Shown: positions 44,619-54,106, counted from the first letter of the stretch. The stretch is 64,000 bases of DNA from Streptomyces cellulosae (GCF_000721105.1 NZ_JOEV01000010.1:1-64000), one strand, 5' to 3'. Translations and numbers: made by a program. The notes: generated from the sequence alone by a model not told the origin.

Positions 44619-45434
44619 TCAGCCGGGCAGGCGGTTGTTCTTGCGGATCTGCTTGTCGAACGTCCCGGCGGGGACGAGACGGCGTGCCTTGGTGACGCGT
44701 GAGGCCAGCGGGCCGGCGGTGTAGCGCAGCTTGGGCTTCTTGTCGGTGGCCGCGGTGACGATCGTTTTGGCGACGACGGCGGGGTCGTCACCGGCCTTCA
44801 TCGCGTCCGCGATCACCTCGTCGAAGACGCGCCGTCGCTCCGCGTACAGCGCCAGCGGGGTGTCGGGCTGCGCGGCGTTGGTGTCGAAACTGGTCTTGGT
44901 GTAGGCGGGTTGGACGAGGAGGACCCGGATGCCGTGCTCGCGGACCTCGTGGTCCAGCGACTCGGAGAAGCCCTCGACGGCGTGCTTGGACGCGACGTAG
45001 AGGGCCATGAAGGGCTGGGGGGCGACCCCGAGAACGGACGAGATGTTGATGACGCGTCCACCACCTTGGGCGCGCATGTGCGGCAGGACGGCCTTCGTCA
45101 TACGGATGACACCGAGGACGTTGATGTTCAGGACGCTCTGGGCCTGGCTGACGGAGTTCTCCTCGACGGCGCCCGCCGAGCCGATGCCCGCGTTGTTGAC
45201 CAGGACGTCGACGCGTCCGAACCGGTCGATCACCTCCGCGACCGCGGCGGTGGCCGAGTCGTCACTGCCCACGTCGAGATCGAGGTACGTCACACCGGCG
45301 GGCGGGGTGAGCCCGGAGGTCCTGCGGCCGGTCCCGATCACCTCGAAACCCGCCGCGACGAACGCGCGGGCCGTCTCCTTGCCGATCCCCGATGAGGCGC
45401 CCGTCACGAGTACCACCGGCCGAGTTGTCGCCAT
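44619..45434 (-). CDS. Short-chain dehydrogenase/reductase
   Basis: This 271-residue classical SDR carries VLVTGASSGIGKETARAF, DVLVNNAGIGSAG, INISSVLG (catalytic Ser) and YVASKHAVEGF (Tyr-x-x-x-Lys). It uses NAD(P)H; the substrate is unknown. ATG 45434 has AAGGGA nine bases upstream. The gene leads an operon with the propeller and TetR genes and is driven from the region of triple 15-bp repeats, so it is probably induced when the TetR ligand appears. Confidence 0.88.
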   Translation of the reverse strand: MATTRPVVLVTGASSGIGKETARAFVAAGFEVIGTGRRTSGLTPPAGVTYLDLDVGSDDSATAAVAEVIDRFGRVDVLVNNAGIGSAGAVEENSVSQAQSVLNINVLGVIRMTKAVLPHMRAQGGGRVINISSVLGVAPQPFMALYVASKHAVEGFSESLDHEVREHGIRVLLVQPAYTKTSFDTNAAQPDTPLALYAERRRVFDEVIADAMKAGDDPAVVAKTIVTAATDKKPKLRYTAGPLASRVTKARRLVPAGTFDKQIRKNNRLPG

Positions 45435-45455
45435 CACGGACTCCCTTGCATTGAA

Positions 45456-45500
45456 TTACGTTCGTACGCCTTACGTTCGTACGCCTTACGTTCGTACGAC
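45456..45500. promoter_or_regulatory. Three 15-bp direct repeats in the SDR promoter
   Basis: The unit TTACGTTCGTACGCC occurs at 45456, 45471 and 45486 without gaps; the last copy ends GAC instead of GCC. Each unit contains the self-complementary CGTACG. The array begins 22 bases upstream of the SDR start. Fifteen-base spacing would put bound dimers about 1.4 helical turns apart. It is a strong candidate operator for the operon TetR protein. Confidence 0.65.
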
Positions 45501-45589
45501 AATATGGGGGTCGTGGGTCGATGGCAAGGGGTCACGGCCGGTGATCTGAGAAAGCTCCGGGTGGCGGAACGCCCCACTAGGGTGGACCG

Positions 45590-46024
45590 ATGGCGTCGAT
45601 CAAGCAGGTCCAAGTCACGTTCGACTGCGCGGAACCTGAGCGCGTCGCTCGCTTCTGGTGCGAGGTGTTGGGGTACGTCGTACCGCCACCGCCGCCGGGA
45701 TTCGCCGGCTGGGACGATTTCGATCGCTCTCTGCCGCCTGAGCGTCAGGGCTCGGCGTTCGCCTGTGTCGATCCCTCGGGTGCGGGCCCGCGACTGTTCT
45801 TCCAGCGCGTCCCCGAAGGCAAGGTCGTCAAGAATCGGGTGCATCTCGACGTGCGGGCCGGCACCGGGCTCGTGGGTGAGGAGCGCCTCGCCGCACTCGA
45901 GGCCGAATGCGCACGACTGGTCCCGCTCGGCGCGGTACGCGTGCGACTGCTGCCTGCCGATGGCTTCAACGAGTCGTGCATCGTGATGCAGGACGTCGAG
46001 GGCAACGAGTTCTGTCTCGACTGA
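45590..46024 (+). CDS. VOC-superfamily (glyoxalase-like) protein
   Basis: This 144-residue protein has paired beta-alpha-beta-beta-beta modules: VQVTFDCAEPERVARFWCEVLGY and, in the second half, RVHLDVRAGTGLVGEERL with a terminal MQDVEGNEFCLD. The family includes metal-dependent dioxygenases, resistance proteins and isomerases. Potential metal ligands here are weak (Glu in the last strand, His in VHLDV), so the chemistry is uncertain. ATG 45590 follows AGGGTGGA. Confidence 0.82.
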   Translation: MASIKQVQVTFDCAEPERVARFWCEVLGYVVPPPPPGFAGWDDFDRSLPPERQGSAFACVDPSGAGPRLFFQRVPEGKVVKNRVHLDVRAGTGLVGEERLAALEAECARLVPLGAVRVRLLPADGFNESCIVMQDVEGNEFCLD

Positions 46025-46041
46025 GGGCCGCGAACGGGTCC

Positions 46042-46109
46042 CCCGCATTCCACGCGATCCCGCATTTCACGCGATCCCGCAGTTCACGCGATCCCGCATT
46101 CCGCGCGTC
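46042..46109. repeat. Four 17-bp tandem repeats
   Basis: The unit CCCGCATTCCACGCGAT starts at 46042 and repeats at 46059, 46076 and 46093 with one to four changes. It lies between the VOC and oxidase genes, just after a stop codon. There is no coding role. Confidence 0.85.
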
Positions 46110-46274
46110 CCCGCGTCCGGTGGTCGCCCTCGCGGCGCGTGCGGGGGCGTGCGGAGGCATCTGTTCCGCGTGCGTGCGCTGTGGGTGGAGGAGTCGAGCC
46201 CCCGCGCTCGCACGTTCGGGTGAGCGTTGATCGTCTCTCGGTCACGGCACTCTGGCGGGCCCTATCCAGGACCT

Positions 46275-48323
46275 ATGCATGAACTGCGCACCACAGCCAG
46301 CCAACCGCCTCTGTCCCGACGGCGTTTCACCACCGCCACCGTCGCCACCGGCACGGCGGCCGGCGTCGCCGCCCTCGGACTGGGCACCGCCGACCCGGCC
46401 ACCGCGGCACCGGCCGCTCCTGCCGCCCCCGCCGTCCCGGCGCGGGCCCCGAGTCCGCCCCGCTCCACCGCAGACTGGGACACCTGTCTCGCCGTCGCCC
46501 GCGCGCTGCTGGTCGTCGACGCCCACGACAGACCCCTCGTGCCGACGTACGAGAAGATCCTCGGTTCCGGGCTGCCCCGCGCCCGGACCGGGGCGGCCAA
46601 GAAGGTCCTGGTCGTGGGCGCCGGCCCGGCCGGCCTCGTCGCCGCCTGGCTGCTCAAGCGCGCCGGACACCACGTGACGCTGCTGGAGGCCAACGGCAAC
46701 CGGGTCGGCGGACGGATCAAGACCTTCCGCACCGGTGGCCACGAGCACGCCCCGCAGCCGTTCGCGGATCCGCGGCAGTACGCGGAGGCCGGCGCCATGC
46801 GTATCCCCGGCAGCCATCCGCTGGTCATGCACCTGATCGAGCAACTCGGTCTCGAGAAGCGCCCGTTCCACCTCGTCGACGTCGACGGATCCGGCAGACC
46901 CGTCAACCACGCATGGCTGCACGTCAACGGCATCCGTGTACGCCGCTCCGAGTACGCCCGATCCCCCCGCCGCGTCAACCAGTCCTTCGGGGTACCCCGC
47001 AAGTACTGGGACACGCCGTCCTCGAAGATCCTGGGCGATGCCCTCGACCCCGTACGCGACGAGTTCAGCACGGTCGGGCCGGACGGCAAGCGCGTCGACA
47101 AACCCATGCCGGAGCGGGTGCGGGGCTGGGCACGGGTCGTCCAGCGCTACGGTGACTGGTCCATGTACCGGTTCCTGACCGAACAGGCCGGTTTCGACGA
47201 GCGCACCATCGATCTGGTCGGCACCCTGGAGAACCTGACCTCCCGGCTGCCGCTGTCCTTCATCCACAGCTTCATCAGCCAGTCCCTGATCAGCCCGGGC
47301 ACCGCCTTCTGGGAGCTGGCCGGCGGCACGGCGACCCTCCCGGACGCGCTGCTGCGGCAGGTGTCCGACGTGCTGCGCCGCGACCGGCGCGCCACCCACA
47401 TCGAGTACTGGGACGCCGAACGACAGCACGAGTCCGGTGCCGACGACACCTCGCACGTGCGCCGGAACGGCCCGCACGTGTGGATCGACACCGTGTCGGA
47501 GGGCCGCGACGGCACGGTGGTGCGCGAGCAGTTCACCGGTGACCTGGCGATCGTCACCGTGCCGTTCTCCGGCCTGCGACAGGTGCAGATCAGCCCGCTG
47601 ATGGCCTACGGCAAGCGCCGCGCCGTCGCCGAGCTGCACTACGACAGCGCGACCAAGGTGCTGCTGGAATTCAGCCGCCGCTGGTGGGAGTTCACCGAGG
47701 CCGACTGGAAACGCGAACTCGACGCCGTACGGCCCGGGTTGTACCAGGACTACCTGCACGGGAAGGCGCCCGCCGACGGCAGCCTGCTCGGGGCGCACCC
47801 CTCGGTGCCGCGCGGCCACATCAGCCCGGCACAACGCGCGCACTACGCCGCCAACCGCTGGGTCGGCCGCGACCAGCCCGAGGCCGCCCACATCGTCGGC
47901 GGCGGGTCGGTCTCCGACAACTCCAACCGCTTCATGATCAACCCGTCGCACCCTGTTCCCGGCAGCGACGGTGGCGTCGTCCTGGCCTCCTACTCCTGGG
48001 CCGACGACGCCTCCCGCTGGGACTCCTTCGAGGACGAGGCCCGCTACCCGTTCGCCCTGCGCGGCCTGCAGCAGGTCTACGGACAGCGGGTGGAGGTGTT
48101 CTACACCGGTGCGGGCCGCACCCAGAGCTGGCTGCGCGATCCGTACGCGAACGGTGAGGCGTCCGTTCTGCTCCCCGGCCAGCACACCGAACTCCTCGGG
48201 CACATCCGCGCCCCCGAGGGCCCGCTGCGCTTCGCCGGGGACCACACCTCGGTCAAGCCGTCGTGGATCGAGGGTGCCGTCGAGTCCGGCGTGCGGGCGG
48301 CACTGGAGGCGCACCTGGCTTAG
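46275..48323 (+). CDS. Tat-exported flavin L-amino-acid oxidase, L-glutamate-oxidase-like
   Basis: The 682-residue precursor starts with a Tat signal ([14 protein letters not shown], ending near PATAAPA). The FAD loop [17 protein letters not shown] is near residue 114, followed by [16 protein letters not shown] and [40 protein letters not shown] and [21 protein letters not shown] are shared, from memory, almost word for word with Streptomyces L-glutamate oxidase; the C-terminal FAD segment is [20 protein letters not shown]. It would oxidise an L-amino acid to keto acid, ammonia and H2O2 outside the cell. Substrate specificity cannot be read here. ATG 46275 has CAGGA nearby. Confidence 0.88.
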   Translation: MHELRTTASQPPLSRRRFTTATVATGTAAGVAALGLGTADPATAAPAAPAAPAVPARAPSPPRSTADWDTCLAVARALLVVDAHDRPLVPTYEKILGSGLPRARTGAAKKVLVVGAGPAGLVAAWLLKRAGHHVTLLEANGNRVGGRIKTFRTGGHEHAPQPFADPRQYAEAGAMRIPGSHPLVMHLIEQLGLEKRPFHLVDVDGSGRPVNHAWLHVNGIRVRRSEYARSPRRVNQSFGVPRKYWDTPSSKILGDALDPVRDEFSTVGPDGKRVDKPMPERVRGWARVVQRYGDWSMYRFLTEQAGFDERTIDLVGTLENLTSRLPLSFIHSFISQSLISPGTAFWELAGGTATLPDALLRQVSDVLRRDRRATHIEYWDAERQHESGADDTSHVRRNGPHVWIDTVSEGRDGTVVREQFTGDLAIVTVPFSGLRQVQISPLMAYGKRRAVAELHYDSATKVLLEFSRRWWEFTEADWKRELDAVRPGLYQDYLHGKAPADGSLLGAHPSVPRGHISPAQRAHYAANRWVGRDQPEAAHIVGGGSVSDNSNRFMINPSHPVPGSDGGVVLASYSWADDASRWDSFEDEARYPFALRGLQQVYGQRVEVFYTGAGRTQSWLRDPYANGEASVLLPGQHTELLGHIRAPEGPLRFAGDHTSVKPSWIEGAVESGVRAALEAHLA

Positions 48324-48446
48324 GAGCGGCCCGGGAGGACTTCGTGCGGTCGCGCGACCGTCGCACCGGACGACGTCAGCGCGGCGTTCGACGTAACGGA
48401 GTCCTGCCATAGGGGCTCACGAAGATCTTGCTGAGGGGCTGCCCGG

Positions 48447-48473
48447 CTGTCGGCCGGGCTGCCCGGCCGACAG
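48447..48473. terminator. Hairpin between convergent oxidase and aminotransferase genes
   Basis: A perfect 13-bp inverted repeat (48447-48459 and 48461-48473) with one central base forms a stable stem of CTGTCGGCCGGGC type. It is the likely shared terminator. Confidence 0.75.
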
Positions 48474-48554
48474 AGTCGTAGGGCGGGGCGGCCCGGTCGC
48501 CAGGGTCGTTGGGCCGGGGCGGCCCGCGCGATACGGAGAAGACCGGACCGGCGT

Positions 48555-49745
48555 TCAGGAGCCCGCCGACGCGAGGCGTCGCAGGCGGCCTGCGGCCTCG
48601 TGGAGGACGTCGTCCCGCTTGCAGAACGCGAAGCGGACAAAGGGCGCGCCCTGCTCACGGTGGTCGTAGAAGACCGCGTTGGGGATCGCGACCACCCCGC
48701 AGCGCTCCGGCAGCGCACGGCAGAAGGTGAAACCGTCGCTCTCACCAAGGGGCCGGATGTCGGTGGTGATGAAGTACGTGCCGGCCGGGCGGAAGACCTT
48801 GAAGCCCGCCCGCTCCAGGCCGCCCGCGAGCAGGTCCCGTTTGGCCAGCATGTCCGCGCGGAAGTCCGCGAAGTACGAGTCGGGCAGGCGCAGGGCCTCG
48901 GCCACGGCGTATTGGAAGGGCCCGGAGGCGACATACGTCAGGAACTGCTTGGCCGAGCGGACGGCCGCCACCAGCCCCGGGGCCGAGCTGATCCAGCCGA
49001 CCTTCCAGCCCGTGAACGAGAACGTCTTGCCGGCCGACCCGATGGTGACCGTGCGCTCCCGCATCCCCGGGAAGGTGGCCAGCGGCACGTGTTCGGCCTC
49101 GTCGAAGACCAGGTGCTCGTACACCTCGTCCGTGACCACCAGCAGATCCCGCTCCACGGCCAGCTCGGCGATCACCGTCAGCTCCTCGCGGGTGAGGACC
49201 GTGCCGGTCGGGTTGTGCGGGGTGTTGATCAGCAGCAGGCGGGTGCGGTCGGTGACCGCGGCGCGCAGCTCGTCGAGGTCGAGACGGAAGCTGCCCTCGT
49301 GAGGGCGGAGGGTGACCGGGACGCGGGTGCCGCCCGCCATCGCGATGCAGGCCGCGTACGAGTCGTAGTACGGCTCCAGGGCCACGACCTCGTCACCGGG
49401 CTCGACCAGGGCGAGCAGCGCGGCGGCGATCGCCTCCGTGGCGCCCGCGGTGACCAGTACCTCGGTGTCCGGGTCGTACGACAGTCCGTACCGCCGCTCC
49501 TGGTGCGCCGCGATCGCCGTCCGCAGCTCCGGGATGCCGGGACCCGGCGGGTACTGGTTGCCGCGGCCGTCGCGCAGTGCCCGTACGGCCGCCTCCCTGA
49601 CCTCCTCGGGGCCGTCCGTGTCGGGGAAGCCCTGGCCCAGGTTGATCGACCCGGTCGACAGGGCCAGGGCGGACATCTCGGCGAAGATCGTCGTCCCGAA
49701 CTCGGCGAGCCGACGGTTCAGGAGGGGGCGCGCGGTGGAGGTCAT
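48555..49745 (-). CDS. Class I/II PLP aminotransferase
   Basis: This 396-residue fold-type I enzyme carries GQGFPDTDGPEEVREAA, the NTPHNPTGTVLT segment, DEVYEHLVFDE and the PLP lysine in SAGKTFSFTGWKVGW near residue 238. The C-terminal VRFAFCKRDDVL contains the substrate-carboxylate arginine. It resembles methionine/kynurenine-type aminotransferases (YbdL, KAT), so it might act on kynurenine made by the kyn genes at 59-61 kb; that is speculative. ATG 49745 has AGGA nine bases upstream, better than ATG 49754. Confidence 0.87.
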   Translation of the reverse strand: MTSTARPLLNRRLAEFGTTIFAEMSALALSTGSINLGQGFPDTDGPEEVREAAVRALRDGRGNQYPPGPGIPELRTAIAAHQERRYGLSYDPDTEVLVTAGATEAIAAALLALVEPGDEVVALEPYYDSYAACIAMAGGTRVPVTLRPHEGSFRLDLDELRAAVTDRTRLLLINTPHNPTGTVLTREELTVIAELAVERDLLVVTDEVYEHLVFDEAEHVPLATFPGMRERTVTIGSAGKTFSFTGWKVGWISSAPGLVAAVRSAKQFLTYVASGPFQYAVAEALRLPDSYFADFRADMLAKRDLLAGGLERAGFKVFRPAGTYFITTDIRPLGESDGFTFCRALPERCGVVAIPNAVFYDHREQGAPFVRFAFCKRDDVLHEAAGRLRRLASAGS

Positions 49746-49883
49746 GCCGGTCATCCTGCGCCCAAGCTCTGGAGTTCCTCAACTCTGCTTTGGCCGGTGA
49801 CGGCAAAGGGCATCTCCCTCGCACGCACCCAGCGAGGCGCCCACGGGGGGCCGCTTCGGGGGAATCGGAAGGAGGGTGACGCC

Positions 49884-50210
49884 ATGGCCATCGGCATCAT
49901 CCTGGCGGTTGTGTGCATCGTTCTGATCTTGGCGTTCAACAACCGCCGGCGGAACGCGGTGCGAGGGGGAACGCGCGGCGGACGGGTCCGCCGGTCGTCG
50001 GGGAGCAGCTCCGGCAGCTCCAGCTCCAGCAGCTCCGGCGACAGCTGGTGGGCCGCGGCGCCGTTCGTCGGTGACAGCGGCTCGGGCTCGTCCGACGGGG
50101 GGTCGTCGGGCGGGCACCACGGGGGTCACTCCTGCGGGGGCGGCTCGTCCTGCGGAGGCGGGTCGTCCTGCGGGGGCGGCGGGGGCGGATGCGGGGGTGG
50201 CGGCGGCTGA
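49884..50210 (+). CDS. Small membrane protein with Ser-rich linker and Gly/Cys-rich tail
   Basis: The 108-residue protein has an N-terminal membrane helix (AIGIILAVVCIVLILAFNN), a basic RRRNAVRGGTRGGRVRR stretch, a poly-Ser segment, an SWWAAAPFVG motif, a histidine pair and a tail of CGGGSS units with four cysteines. GGAAGGAGGG supports ATG 49884. The layout resembles small Gly/Cys-tailed bacterial proteins of unknown function. Whether the cysteines bind metal or crosslink is unknown. Confidence 0.65.
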   Translation: MAIGIILAVVCIVLILAFNNRRRNAVRGGTRGGRVRRSSGSSSGSSSSSSSGDSWWAAAPFVGDSGSGSSDGGSSGGHHGGHSCGGGSSCGGGSSCGGGGGGCGGGGG

Positions 50211-50686
50211 GCCCTGACCCGGGCCGCCGCTCCCGGAGGCAGCTGACACGGGGCAGCTGAGCTCCTGGAGAGCGGTCCGTGTGTCCGCGCGGCGGGCGGG
50301 GAGGCACCCCGCGTCCCGGCCCGTCGGCCCGTCGGCCCGCCGGCCCGCCGGCACACCTGACCATTCGTTTTATACGCCCGCCGGGCCCTGCTCCCGGCGG
50401 GCGTAGCACTGCTCCGGCGCACGCTCTCGCCGTCCCGGCGTACGCCATGGTTGAACAGTTGAGCTGTGGAGCCCTCTGAGGGATGGAAACACCACGAAGT
50501 TGGGTAAAAACGCTGTGGCGGCGCCACAGTTCATGATTCCCTCTAAATCGCCAACGCGGCCCTCGGGCGTCCCGCGGAACCCTCCCTGACATTCCGACTG
50601 GGGCCTACCGGGCCGAATCCCCCGGTGGCGGCCGGGATGCGCCGGACCCACCCTCTCCTTTCTTTGCGTGCTAGCGGAGCCGATCC
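50211..50686. other. 476-bp intergenic region
   Basis: No gene is visible. It contains CGGCCCGT/CGGCCCGC repeats near 50320-50350, the hairpin at 50374-50404, and a comparatively A+T-rich stretch (about 50455-50545). That stretch has a small inverted repeat, CTGTGGC/GCCACAG, near 50514-50530, and probably includes the promoter of the DUF2617 gene. Confidence 0.5.
50374..50404. terminator. Hairpin downstream of the Gly/Cys-rich protein gene
   Basis: Twelve-base perfect arms ACGCCCGCCGGG (50374-50385) and complement (50393-50404) enclose a 7-base loop, preceded by CGTTTTAT. No T-run follows on the plus strand. Confidence 0.6.
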
Positions 50687-51247
50687 ATGCTCACGACCCT
50701 GAACACCTCGTACACCGACACGCGCGCGGCCGACCTCGCCTGGGCCCTGGGGCGCGATCCGCTTCCCGCGCTGGCCACGCTCGACCTCGAACTGACCGGG
50801 GCCAAACTCCAGTTGAGACTTCTTGGCGCGTCCCACCAGGTGCTGGTGGAAGAGAACCAGGGCAGCTGTTCGGAGACGGTGGCGTGCATCGCGGGCAGCA
50901 GCACCCCCCTCCCGCTGGGCGTGGCCAAGCGTGTCGGCGACTGGGAGTACGAGTTCGCCGCCCGCGTCGAGGCCCTGTCCCCGGGCCAGTTCGAGGGCCG
51001 GGCCCAGGAGTTGCTCGCCCTGGTCTCCGACCATCCCAACGGCCTCGTCGGCGTCTTCCCGGGCAGCCCCCACGCCTTCACCGCGCTGCTGGCCCAGCGC
51101 CACGAGGGGCAGATCCACTGGCGGACGTGGCACGCGTACCCGCAGGACGGGCAGTTGGTGGCGACGCGGACGAGAGTGGGGGCCCGGGTGTCCGTCGGCG
51201 TCGGCGCGGGCGCCGGCCGGCGCCGACTCAGTCGGTCCGGTGTGTGA
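50687..51247 (+). CDS. DUF2617 family protein
   Basis: The 186-residue protein begins LTTLNTSYTDTRAADLAWALGRDPLPAL and contains LRLLGASHQVLVEE, WEYEFAARVEALSPGQF and FTALLAQRHEGQIHWRTWHAYPQDGQLV (read in pieces), matching a conserved actinobacterial protein of unknown function. It has neither signal nor membrane segment. ATG 50687 follows GCGGAG. It lies 88 bases before the spermidine-synthase-like gene. Confidence 0.75.
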   Translation: MLTTLNTSYTDTRAADLAWALGRDPLPALATLDLELTGAKLQLRLLGASHQVLVEENQGSCSETVACIAGSSTPLPLGVAKRVGDWEYEFAARVEALSPGQFEGRAQELLALVSDHPNGLVGVFPGSPHAFTALLAQRHEGQIHWRTWHAYPQDGQLVATRTRVGARVSVGVGAGAGRRRLSRSGV

Positions 51248-51335
51248 CGATCGAAACCCCAGAGCGCTCGACTGACCCGGAGTTCCACACGTGTGGGTGA
51301 CGAAGCGTGCCCTGGCAGTGACGTAACGTCGCAGC

Positions 51336-52973
51336 GTGATCGAACCGCACGCGCCCGCCCCGCCTCGCACCACGCCACCCTGGGCGGACCCCGCGCGGCT
51401 TCCCGTCCGCCCCGCTACGGGCCGGGTTCTCGTCCTCGCCTGTGTCTTCGTGTGTGCGGCCTGCGGACTGGTGTACGAACTCGAACTGGTCGCCCTCGCC
51501 TCGTACTTGATCGGCGACTCGGTCACCCAGGCCTCCGTCGTCCTCTCCGTCATGGTCTTCGCGATGGGCATCGGCTCCCTCGCGGCGAAACGGTTGCGCT
51601 GGCACGCCGCGGCGGCCTTCGGCGCGCTGGAGGCCGCGCTCGCCCTCGTCGGCGGCTGCAGCGCGCTGGCCCTGTACGCCGTGTTCGCCTGGACCGGCGC
51701 CTGGGGCGGCCTGTGGGCGAACGGCTCCCGCTGTCTCCTGGTCGCCTTCTCCCTCGCCATCGGTCTGCTGATCGGCGCCGAGGTCCCGCTGCTGATGGAG
51801 CTGATCCAGCGCATCCGCCGCCAGGACGCGGGCGGCGCGGTCGCCGACCTGTTCGCCGCGGACTACGTGGGCGCCCTGGTCGGCGGCCTGGCCTTCCCCT
51901 TCCTGCTGCTGCCCCTGCTCGGCCAGTTGACCGGTGCGCTGCTCACCGGAACGGTCAACGCGGTCACCGGCGCCGTCCTCGTCCTCGGTCTGTTCCGCCG
52001 CGACCTGACCTGCCGGGCGCGCCGGCTGCTGCTGGTGGCCAACCTCGTCGTACTCGCCGTCCTCGCCACGGCCGCCGTCCTCGTCGACGACTTCGAACGG
52101 GCGGCACGGCAGGCGGTGTACGGCGACGACGTCCGCGTGGCGCTGCAGACGGACGTCCAGGAGGTCGTCCTCACCGGCGGCACCGGCGGCGGCCCCCTCG
52201 CCCTCTTCCTCGACGGCCGGCTCAGGGTCAGCGGCCGGGACGAGCGCCGCTACCACGAAGCCCTGGTCCACCCCGCGATGAACGGCCCCCACGCGCGCGT
52301 GCTCGTCCTCGGCGGCGGCGACGGACTGGCCGCCCGCGAGGTGCTGCGCCACCCGGACGTGGAGCGCGTCGACGTCGTCGAACTCGACGAGGAGGTCGTG
52401 CGGCTGGCCCGCCAGGACCCGGCCCTCTCGGAGCTCAACGGGCACGTGTACGGCGACGCGCGCGTACACGTGACGACGGCGGACGCCTTCGGCTGGCTGC
52501 GCGGGGCGCCGACGGCGGCGTACGACGTGGTGATCGCGGACCTGCCCGACCCGGGCATCACGGCCAGCACCAAGCTGTACGCGCAGGAGTTCTACGGCCT
52601 CGCCCGCCGGGTCCTCGAGGACCACGGCCGGCTGGTGGTGCACGCCGGACCGGTCGCCTCCCGCCCGCGCGTGTTCTGGACGGTCGATACGACGATCCGC
52701 GCGGCCGGCCTGTACACGGCCCCCTACCGCGTCGGCGGCCGGGACTCCGGCTTCGCCGCCGGCCCCGACCGCACGGCCGGCCCGCAACGCGCGCCGCACG
52801 ACTGGGGTTTCGTCCTCGCGTCCCCCCTCACCCGCCCGCCCCTGCGCCTCGCCCCACGGGGTCCCCACCCGCACACCCTGACCGGGGCGAAGCTCACCGC
52901 CGACGCCCGGGCGGCGGCCGGGACGCGGATCGGAGGGCTGCCGGTGTCGACGCTGGTGCATCCGCGGTACTGA
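51336..52973 (+). CDS. Membrane protein with spermidine-synthase-like domain
   Basis: The 545-residue protein has six or seven transmembrane helices in its first 235 residues, opening with [31 protein letters not shown] Rossmann methyltransferase-fold aminopropyltransferase-like domain follows: [44 protein letters not shown] and [14 protein letters not shown] (read in pieces), with [11 protein letters not shown] as the active-site region. The family is annotated as polyamine aminopropyltransferase, but membrane-fused members have rarely been tested. GTG 51336 is the start. The C-terminal 60 residues are variable. Confidence 0.83.
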   Translation: MIEPHAPAPPRTTPPWADPARLPVRPATGRVLVLACVFVCAACGLVYELELVALASYLIGDSVTQASVVLSVMVFAMGIGSLAAKRLRWHAAAAFGALEAALALVGGCSALALYAVFAWTGAWGGLWANGSRCLLVAFSLAIGLLIGAEVPLLMELIQRIRRQDAGGAVADLFAADYVGALVGGLAFPFLLLPLLGQLTGALLTGTVNAVTGAVLVLGLFRRDLTCRARRLLLVANLVVLAVLATAAVLVDDFERAARQAVYGDDVRVALQTDVQEVVLTGGTGGGPLALFLDGRLRVSGRDERRYHEALVHPAMNGPHARVLVLGGGDGLAAREVLRHPDVERVDVVELDEEVVRLARQDPALSELNGHVYGDARVHVTTADAFGWLRGAPTAAYDVVIADLPDPGITASTKLYAQEFYGLARRVLEDHGRLVVHAGPVASRPRVFWTVDTTIRAAGLYTAPYRVGGRDSGFAAGPDRTAGPQRAPHDWGFVLASPLTRPPLRLAPRGPHPHTLTGAKLTADARAAAGTRIGGLPVSTLVHPRY

Positions 52974-53083
52974 CACCTCAGGGCGACGCGCGCCGGAGGG
53001 CGAGGCGGGGCCGGAGCGCAACGCGCGGCCAGTTTCGGGCAAGGAGGGTGCAGGACGGCGCCCACTGGGTAAAGTCCGCTGAC

Positions 53084-53893
53084 ATGGAGCATGAGGTGTT
53101 CGTTCCGGTTCCGGCCGAGCGGCTCAGGGAGGCGCTGGCCGACCCCGCGCGGGTGGCCCGGGCGGTTCCCGGGCTCCAGCAGGACGCCGGCGCCGAGCCC
53201 GTCGCGGGGCGCCTGAAGGTGCGCGTCGGCAGCCACTCCGTCACCTACCGGGGTTCCGTACGGATCACCGGGCAGGACGACGGTTCGTACGCCATCGAGG
53301 GCGACGCGACCGAGACCCGCGGCACCGGCGTGGTCAAACTGGCGCTCACGCTGTCCCTGCGGGAAGCGGACGGCGGTGCCACGGTCAGGTTCGAGGGCAC
53401 GGCCTCCGCGGACGGCCGCGTCACGGAACTCCCGCCGGACGCGGTGGCCTCGGCCACGGGCCGGCTGCTGAGCCGGTTCGCGGAGAACCTGGGGACGCTG
53501 GGGGCCGCCGACGAGGTGGGGCCCCTGGACGAGCCCCCGCCGGGGAAGGCCCCCGAGGAGCCGCAGGCTCCCGAGCCTCCCGCGCCCGTCGAGCCTCCCG
53601 CGCCTATCGACCTGCCGCCCGCCGCCTTCGAGGCCGAGGTCCCGCCGTCGGCCCTCCCCGAGGACTTCCCCGGGGACGACGCACCGCCCGCCGAGGCGGC
53701 GCACGCGCGGCGGACGATGATCGGGCGCAGCGCGGAGGAGGTCGACCACGCCCCGCCGCGCGGCCGCTACGCCCCCGTTCCCGCGCCGCAGACGATCGCA
53801 CCCAACCCGGTCCTGCGGTGGGCGGCCCCGGCGGCCGCGGTCGCGCTGGCGTCGGCGATCGTGGTGACGAGGGCGCTGCGCAGACGCCGGTGA
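53084..53893 (+). CDS. CoxG-like SRPBCC protein with C-terminal membrane anchor
   Basis: The 269-residue protein has a CoxG/START-like domain (residues 1-145), with EVFVPVPAERLREALADPARVARAVPGLQ and SVTYRGSVRITGQDDGSYAIEG. A Pro/Glu-rich linker follows (about 150-235), then a single C-terminal helix (WAAPAAAVALASAIVVTRAL) ending in RRRR. The family binds hydrophobic ligands or anchors molybdo-hydroxylases to the membrane; no carbon monoxide dehydrogenase genes are nearby. ATG 53084 is where family similarity begins. Confidence 0.78.
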   Translation: MEHEVFVPVPAERLREALADPARVARAVPGLQQDAGAEPVAGRLKVRVGSHSVTYRGSVRITGQDDGSYAIEGDATETRGTGVVKLALTLSLREADGGATVRFEGTASADGRVTELPPDAVASATGRLLSRFAENLGTLGAADEVGPLDEPPPGKAPEEPQAPEPPAPVEPPAPIDLPPAAFEAEVPPSALPEDFPGDDAPPAEAAHARRTMIGRSAEEVDHAPPRGRYAPVPAPQTIAPNPVLRWAAPAAAVALASAIVVTRALRRRR

Positions 53894-54055
53894 CGGAAGG
53901 TGTCAGAGGGCGACGGAAGGCGTCGGAAGGCGTCGGAAGGCGTCGGAGGCGTCGGAAGGCGTCGGAAGGCGTCGGAGGCGTCGGAAGGCGTCGGAAGGCG
54001 TCGGAAGGTGACGGAAGGCGCCGGAGGCGTCGGAAGGTGACGGACGGTGGCGGAA
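53893..54055. repeat. Decamer tandem repeat array, about 16 units
   Basis: About 160 bases consist of GTCGGAAGGC and variants (GACGGAAGGT, GTCGGAGGC), starting at the stop of the CoxG-like gene and ending about 50 bases before the aldose epimerase start. Some units lack one base, so no frame stays open throughout the array, and it is not obviously coding. Copy number probably varies. Confidence 0.85.
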
Positions 54056-54106
54056 GAGGACCGACGGGCCGCACCGTCCCCTTGATCGCCCCAGTAGGGT
54101 CGTCCC

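Noticed and set aside
53604..54074. Pro/Ser/Arg repeat protein frames in the decamer array (LPTPSDAFRR units)
   Set aside because: All frames through the array are repetitive readings; missing single bases in several units break the periodicity, and no start signal or partner is visible.
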